Positions 58,650 to 64,000 of a stretch of 64,000 bases of DNA are shown here, piece after piece. The DNA is from Hsuehochloa calcarea (taxonomy: Eukaryota > Streptophyta > Magnoliopsida > Poales > Poaceae). The stretch covers positions 24,171,232-24,235,231 of the forward strand of contig CM070599.1 in NCBI GenBank assembly GCA_036346395.1, in the 5' to 3' direction. The position numbers were made by a program, and so were the translations under genes. Every line of letters starts with the position of its first letter. Position 1 is the stretch's first letter. The notes below the pieces were generated by a model. The model had not been told where the DNA came from. It saw nothing but the letters and a program-made list of their open reading frames with translations, and searched no databases.

Positions 58650-59180
58650 CTCAAACCAAACCATAAGGATAAATTACCCTAACTCGCTTCTTAAGGAGGA
58701 AAATGGTTTGATCTAAAGGCTTGGTAAGAATATCGCCAATTGAGCTTGGACTCTCTGAAATGCATCACAATATCACCTTTTCAACATGATCTTTAAGGAA
58801 GTGAAAGCGAATGTCTATGTGTTTAGTCCTAGAATGTTGCAATGGGTTTTAGCAATATTAATAGCGAAGTGTTATCACGAAAAGAGGAACACTAGCAAAG
58901 TTTAACCCATAATCTTTCAAAGTGGGCGTCATCCACAAAATCAAGCTCTGAAGAACTAGCAAAGAGCTACATACTCGCCTCAAGAATGGATTGTGCAATG
59001 TAGACCGCTTCTAGAAGACCAAGATACAAGAGAAGTGCCTAGAAGTGACAGTGCCCGAGGTACTCTTCCTATCTAACCGACACCCGCAAAATCGAATCGA
59101 AAAACCTCTAATGGACAAAGTGAAGAGCAGGAATACCAAATGCCATATAAGAGGGTAGAGTGTAAATACGAATATAAACG
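58650..59180 (-). pseudogene. Element C RNase H
   Basis: Minus-strand frames give the expected tail of copia RNase H in pieces: LDRKSTSGT near 59080, TKHIDIRFHFLKDHVEK near 58815-58765, DILTKPLDQT near 58720, and the end VIYPYGLV next to a stop near 58655. The frame changes at least three times. Confidence 0.7.
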
Positions 59181-60470
59181 CTTAACGGCTTGGCGATGGG
59201 AAGTTCTCGGAGACGCTGAAATCTTGCACAAAGGCATACCGTGAAGTGAATGTCCGGTCTCGGGCGTCAAATACGAAGGAGCCGATCATCTTTGCGGTAC
59301 TCGCGTTGATCCACGACTTCTCCTTCCTCATCCGGATCCAAAACGTGGTTGCCATGGGAGTGGAAATTGGCTTGCACACCCATGTTGAAGCGTTTGAGTA
59401 GATCTTTAGTGTACTTCGTCGATGGATGAAAGTTCCTTCCTTGCATTGCTTGATTTGAAGTCCCAAAAAGTAATTAAGCTCTCCTATCATACTCATCTCA
59501 AATTCCCTGGACATAGTGTCAGAAAAGCTGGAAACAAGAGCATTAGAGGAACCACCAAAGATAATATCATCCACATAAATTTGAGCAAGCAAGAAGTCAT
59601 TTCCACACCTAAGAATAAATAGAGTTTTATCCACTTTACCCATCTCAAAATTATTTTTAAGCAAGAAGGTCTTAAGTCTATCATACCAGGCTCTAGGGGC
59701 TTGTTTAAGACCATACAATGCTTTAGATAGCTTGAAAACACGATTTGGATATTTAGGATCCTCAAAACCGGGGTTGCTTAACATACACTTCCTCATCTAT
59801 GAAACCATTTAAAAGGCACTTTTAACATCCATCGATATAATTTAAAACCTTTTGATGCAAAGAAATGCAAGCGAAATCACGAATGGCTTCTAGTCTAGCA
59901 ACAGGAGCAAATGTCTCATCAAAATCTAACCCCTCAACTTGGTCAAACCACGAGCTACCAATCGGCCTTATTTCTAACCACGTAACCATCCTCACCTTGT
60001 TTATTCTTAAATACCCAGTGGGTTCCTATAACATTATGACCACTAGGAGGTTCTACTAGGTTCCAAACTTTATTTCTTTCAAAATTCTCTAACTCCTCAT
60101 GCATGGCATTTACCCACTAGAATCGGATAAAGCATGTGATATATCGCGGGGTTCAAAAGAAGCAACAAAAGCCGAATGAGAGTAGAGATTTGGATCATTA
60201 TACCGAGCGAGTGACTCGCTCATGTAGATTACCTATTATCCATTCCGGAGGATCTTGTCTCTGAATGCGAAGTGGGCGCCGGGTGAGATGTCGTTTCTTC
60301 GACCTCCGCAGTATCTGCGATGATGATGATGCAACAGAGCCTCAAGCTGAAGGTGAAGTAGGCGTGGCGGTGTTCTTGTATCAATATGGGCGCCTCGGCA
60401 GAACAGAGATGAAGGAATGACATTAACTTCGTCCTCATCTTCCTCCACAAAAATACTCTCACACACAGTA
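59180..60470 (-). pseudogene. Element C reverse transcriptase
   Basis: The best preserved part (59796-59182) contains VFKLSKALYGLKQAPRAWYD and the catalytic YVDD (59566-59577) with GELNYFLGLQI downstream. Upstream (59800-60470) the trace is fragmentary, with an acidic, histidine-rich linker near 60440-60240 and decayed palm sequence near 60000-59870 (antisense to the short plus-strand frames there). Confidence 0.75.
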
Positions 60471-60689
60471 ATCATCTCAGAGCAATTGATCTAGCTCGTG
60501 GCTAGTCTCATCAAAAGTGACATTACAAGTCTCCGAATAATGTTAGTCTCGATATTAAAAACTCAAAACCCCTCGAATGAGCAGGATAACCGAAATATCC
60601 CATCAAAAGTTCTTGATTCAAATTTATCTAAATTGCTGTCTTAAGAATAAAACATTTTGATCCAAAAACTCGAAAATGCGAAAGCAGGG

Positions 60690-61335
60690 TTTTCTACCAA
60701 AACGAAGCTCATAAGGAGTCTTGCCTAAAGAAGGTCTCAAAAGACACGATTTGCAATATGGCAAGCGAGAGCAATAGCTTCGCCCAAAATCTCCTCGGTG
60801 TGTTATACTCGTCTAGCATCGTCCTAGCCATTTCGACCAAGGTCCTATTCTTCCTTTCTACCACGCCATTTTGTTGAGGGACGTGTGGAGAGGAGAACCG
60901 ATGCTCAATACCACGCCAAAGCACAAAAAGAAGTAAAACAAGCATTTTTGAACTCCGTGCCATTATCACTGCGAATCGCTCTCAAAGCACCAGAAGCTCG
61001 AAGCCAAACGAAGAACAAGGTCATGAAAATAACCAAAAGCTTCATCCTTTGAAGTAAGAAAGAACACCCAAGTATATCTAGAAAGATCATCAACTATAAC
61101 AAGAATATACCATTTTCCACCGACGGACCGGACTCTAGCAGGACCAACAGTATCCATATGAAGCAACCGTCATCGGTCCGTCACCATAACCATAGTCACG
61201 AGAAGGGTGTGAGGCGGCAACTTGTTTGCCATGCCTACAAGCGCACATCTGACATCTTTGACACTTTGAGCTTAGGCAAACCTCTCATGAGATCAAAGTT
61301 GCTAACTCGTGTCAGATGATCAAAACCAATGTGCC
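60690..61335 (-). pseudogene. Element C GAG-pre-integrase and integrase
   Basis: Minus-strand order: HIGFDHLTRVSNFDLMRGLP (about 61330-61270), then HMDTVGPARVRSVGGKWYIL and VDDLSRYTWVFFLTSKDEAF (about 61160-61040), AIRSDNGTEFKNACF (about 60980-60935) and HVPQQNGVVERKNRTLVEMA (about 60890-60830). D, D and E of the integrase triad are present, but frame changes lie between the blocks. Confidence 0.8.
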
Positions 61336-61589
61336 CCAAACGTCGATGCCAAAGCCAGAAATCAGAAGACGATGTAAGCAAACATTTGAGAGATCCAAAG
61401 AAGAGATTCGAAAAATCACTCCAAAAATTCTACCAACTCTAGAGATTCCAAACACAAGCTCACCAAGAGAATCAAGCACACGACAAGCATTTTTCTTAAA
61501 AATCAGTCTCATAACCATCATCAAGAAGTCGAGAAACGAAAGAAGATTATACCTAAGCTTGTCCACAAGGCGACATCTTTTAAAATGAA

Positions 61590-61740
61590 TTTGTTGTTTA
61601 CTCTAATTGATCCTGTTCCTTCAATTCGCCCTTGTGTATCATCTCCAAAGGTGATGAAGTCATCACTGTTGCTCGCGTGAAAGAGGTGAACCATTTTGAG
61701 TTCGGTCATGTGGCGTGAACATCCGAGTCAACGAACCACG
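61590..61740 (-). pseudogene. Element C protease active-site region
   Basis: The element strand encodes TWFVDS and then, in the next frame, a CSRHMTELK stretch near 61720-61690. This matches the copia protease pattern FVDSGC..HMT with a one-base loss inside the active-site motif. The region 61340-61590 continues in the polyprotein with frame changes. Confidence 0.65.
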
Positions 61741-62164
61741 TGTTCTTCCTTTCGCGATAATCCACGAAAATCAAGGAACAAAGAACGATGTGTCTCAATC
61801 GGGGTTAGATAAACATGATTTAGGAATCGATCTTGAGACACACGTCTGAAGGAGTATACAAACCGTAAGTACTATCCTTGATTTCATCTAACATTCGGTT
61901 ATGAGCAATGTTTAAATTAAAGTGAGACTTGAATCGTCCATGGTAGTGTCTGACGGCGTTGTGTTTGGCGGTGATCGCGACCAAAACAGTCGATGATTGA
62001 CCACCAATGTCAGACCGCCAAATCGATAAACATTAGAATTAGGATATCTAGAACCATAGTGATTTGCATGAGATAAAAATCCTAATCCGTGTTTATTCTT
62101 TTCGGTGTTACCATGTCTCATAGAAGCTCTAGGTTGCATGAATGAAATTCTATCAAAATTTTTC

Positions 62165-64000
62165 CTATCATTTTTCAACCTCGCCAATGAATTCAATCAA
62201 ATGGCCACCTTTCTTGCAATAAGTGCAATGGTACTTGGTACCACTAGAAGAAGCACCATTAGAATTAATACAAGGTTGAGCAAAACCTGCAGATTTAAAA
62301 GATGTTTTTGCAGGTTGGGTTTTGAATTCAATTAAACCTTTTTCCAAGACTTGAATGACTTTTGGGTTTGAATTGTCTTGAAAAGAATTGAATCCTAAAC
62401 CTTGCTTCTTATAAGGAGTTTTAGACTTGTCAAGAATCATGTTTAATTGTTTCTTACCTTTAGAAAATTTTTCTAATGTATCATGAAGGTAAGCATTTTC
62501 TTTTCTCAAGTTAACACAAGAATCACAAGTTTTATCCATAGATTTTTCCTTATACAAAGCAATTTCAAGCTTAAGAGTGGAACATAAAGCACAAGTAGTA
62601 TTTTCAATATTGTCCTTAAGCTTAGCATATTTGACTCTAGCGACTTCTAAGATATCTTTGATTTCACGTTCTTTTCTAAGCATGAAGTGCAAGGGCTAGA
62701 ATAAAAAACATCAAAAGCAATCAATTTACTATATTCTAAACATTTTTCACAAGGAGCACTTTTAATTTCATTTAGTTCAGATTTAGCATTCTCAAGTTGT
62801 TGTACACAAATATTATGAGTAGATTGTAACTTGGTAATTTCGAATGCATAGCATGACAAGATAAACATTCATCGAGTTCAAGAGTCTTAGCAGCTTTAAG
62901 CTCTACTTTCAATTTGTTAATCTTTGACTCTAATTTCTTATTTTTGTCATAACAAATTCTAGCGCTTCATCTTGACTAAGCAATTGCTCAACTATAGAAT
63001 CATATTTAGCGAAAGCTCATCATAAGAAAAAGATACCTCATCATCATCAATGTCGCGGTGTCGACCATGAAGCACATGCCGGTGAAGTCTTTGGCCTTCC
63101 TTTCTTTTGCCTTGAGGATCTCCTCCTCCTTGTCCTCCTCACTCCCAAAGATCCACATCGCTCAAGGATTGATCCTCAAAGCGGCAAGGACCCGGTGGCG
63201 ACCTTCACAAGCTTATTTGCCTCATACCTTGATTTGTTGAAAGGAGGCTTCTTCCAAGTCGGCTTTCCTTCCTTATGATTGCTCTTACCTTTCGACTTGG
63301 GGCAATTTGCGGATATGATTGAGCTCACCACATTCATAGCATGTTACCTGACCACCTCTCTTTTGTTTCTTACATTATTGTAGGCCCGTGTGAATTTCTT
63401 AGCTAGAAGAGCTAACTCTGCTTCAGAATACTTTCAAGCTCCTCTTCATGAATAGCGGATAAACAAGCAAATGAAAATCCGGAAGAAGATTCACAAGAGT
63501 CATCAAAAGCCTTTTGAGAGGATCCGCTACCAAAGCTAAATTATCTTTCTTAGGATGATCAACTCTTTTAATTTCATGAGTCTTGAGTTTACTATAAAGC
63601 AATTCTAAAGTAAGACTTGAAAGATCAACATTTTCTTCTATAGCGATGCTTTCATCTCCCACTCCTTGGTGTTGATTGCGGCTAAGAGATGGGTGGCATT
63701 TTGATTGAGAATATTCAATATCAACACTTTCATTTGATTAATTACTTTATTAAAGTGATCTGAAAATGTCATCGATGCTCTCTCCAGACGATCTCAATTT
63801 ATTGTACTCACGCTTGTAAACATTTGGCGCACCTTTTGATTTGGGACGAACCTCATGATATGTTTCGAGAGTGTTCCAAATTTCATCTTGTGATTGAAAG
63901 ATTACAAATTCGATCATATTCTTGTCTACCAAGTGCACCATATAAAAGATTCTTAGCCTTATTGTTGTTAGCCAAAAGAATTGCGTAAGCGGTGTAGCAA
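62165..64000 (-). pseudogene. Element C gag (5' part beyond the window)
   Basis: Blocks on the minus strand include FVIFQSQDEIWNTLETYHEV (about 63920-63860), PNVYKREYNKLRSSGESIDD (about 63820-63760), long charged coiled-coil-like segments (about 63000-62400, with CDSCVNLRKENAYLHDTLEK near 62540-62480), and a CCHC-like knuckle CTYCKKGGHL near 62220. The final Cys of the knuckle is not seen in frame. The long helical gag spacer is typical of Sireviruses. Many frame changes occur. Confidence 0.72.

Larger units (their letters stand above)
55976..64000 (-). mobile_element. Element C: Sirevirus-like Ty1-copia, truncated by the window edge
   Basis: From right to left (element strand) it has gag, protease, integrase, reverse transcriptase, RNase H, a long 3' non-coding region with several purine tracts, and an LTR ending at 56788. 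The 5' end lies beyond 64000. All coding parts carry frameshifts or stops. The LTR shares the GGTCGGACCGCC dyad with the solo LTR at 8704, which supports a related lineage. Confidence 0.82.

Overview
The window looks like nuclear DNA of a grass (Poaceae). It holds one recognisable host gene in about 64 kb. The rest is retrotransposon nests, DNA transposons and simple repeats of grass type: Ty1-copia elements primed by initiator Met-tRNA, Stowaway-, hAT- and MULE-type elements, and a plant mobile domain (PMD) gene. The host gene has a very GC-rich first exon, which is typical of grasses. Species and chromosome cannot be fixed from the sequence alone.

Layout. 1-5.7 kb: broken minus-strand copia gag-protease-integrase pieces (two gag copies), a gypsy-like LTR piece, another gag relic and two Stowaway-type MITE copies. 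7.1-8.3 kb: a hAT-like non-autonomous element with a GC-rich core. 8704-11280: a solo LTR with perfect target-site duplications. 12.0-23.6 kb: the host gene, a plus-strand LAX PANICLE2-like gene with a RAWUL (RING finger- and WD40-associated ubiquitin-like) domain. It has four coding exons, a 9.58 kb third intron and an apparent 1-base deletion in exon 1. 24.5-25.1 kb and 25.3-31.3 kb: two MULE-type insertions. The larger has a perfect 9-bp target duplication and carries a decayed PMD gene, an 85-bp tandem repeat and a dimeric higher-order repeat of about 155-bp monomers. 32.7-33.3 kb: a tandem duplication whose junction is filled by a copy of a segment from the host gene's intron 10 kb away.

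35.9-55.1 kb is a nested stack. The outer plus-strand copia (element A, short LTRs of 166 and 210 bp) is split in its integrase-RT linker by a minus-strand Sirevirus-like element (element B, 38629-53102). Element B's right LTR is split by a 2.16 kb solo LTR, and its left LTR contains an inverted LTR of the same family. Element B retains gag and a second ORF of the kind annotated in grasses as a plant transposon protein, but no visible pol. That ORF seems to have its own leader and promoter-like region containing the same short dyads as the LTRs. 55.5-56.0 kb holds a LINE fragment. 56-64 kb holds most of another minus-strand Sirevirus-like copia (element C) that runs off the right edge.

Almost every transposon reading frame is broken by stops or frameshifts, so this is old, heterochromatin-like sequence around one gene. 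The most unusual items are the PMD-carrying MULE with its higher-order repeat, the pol-less element B with its second ORF and dyad arrays, the intron-derived filler at a tandem duplication junction, and the frameshifted LAX2-like gene.
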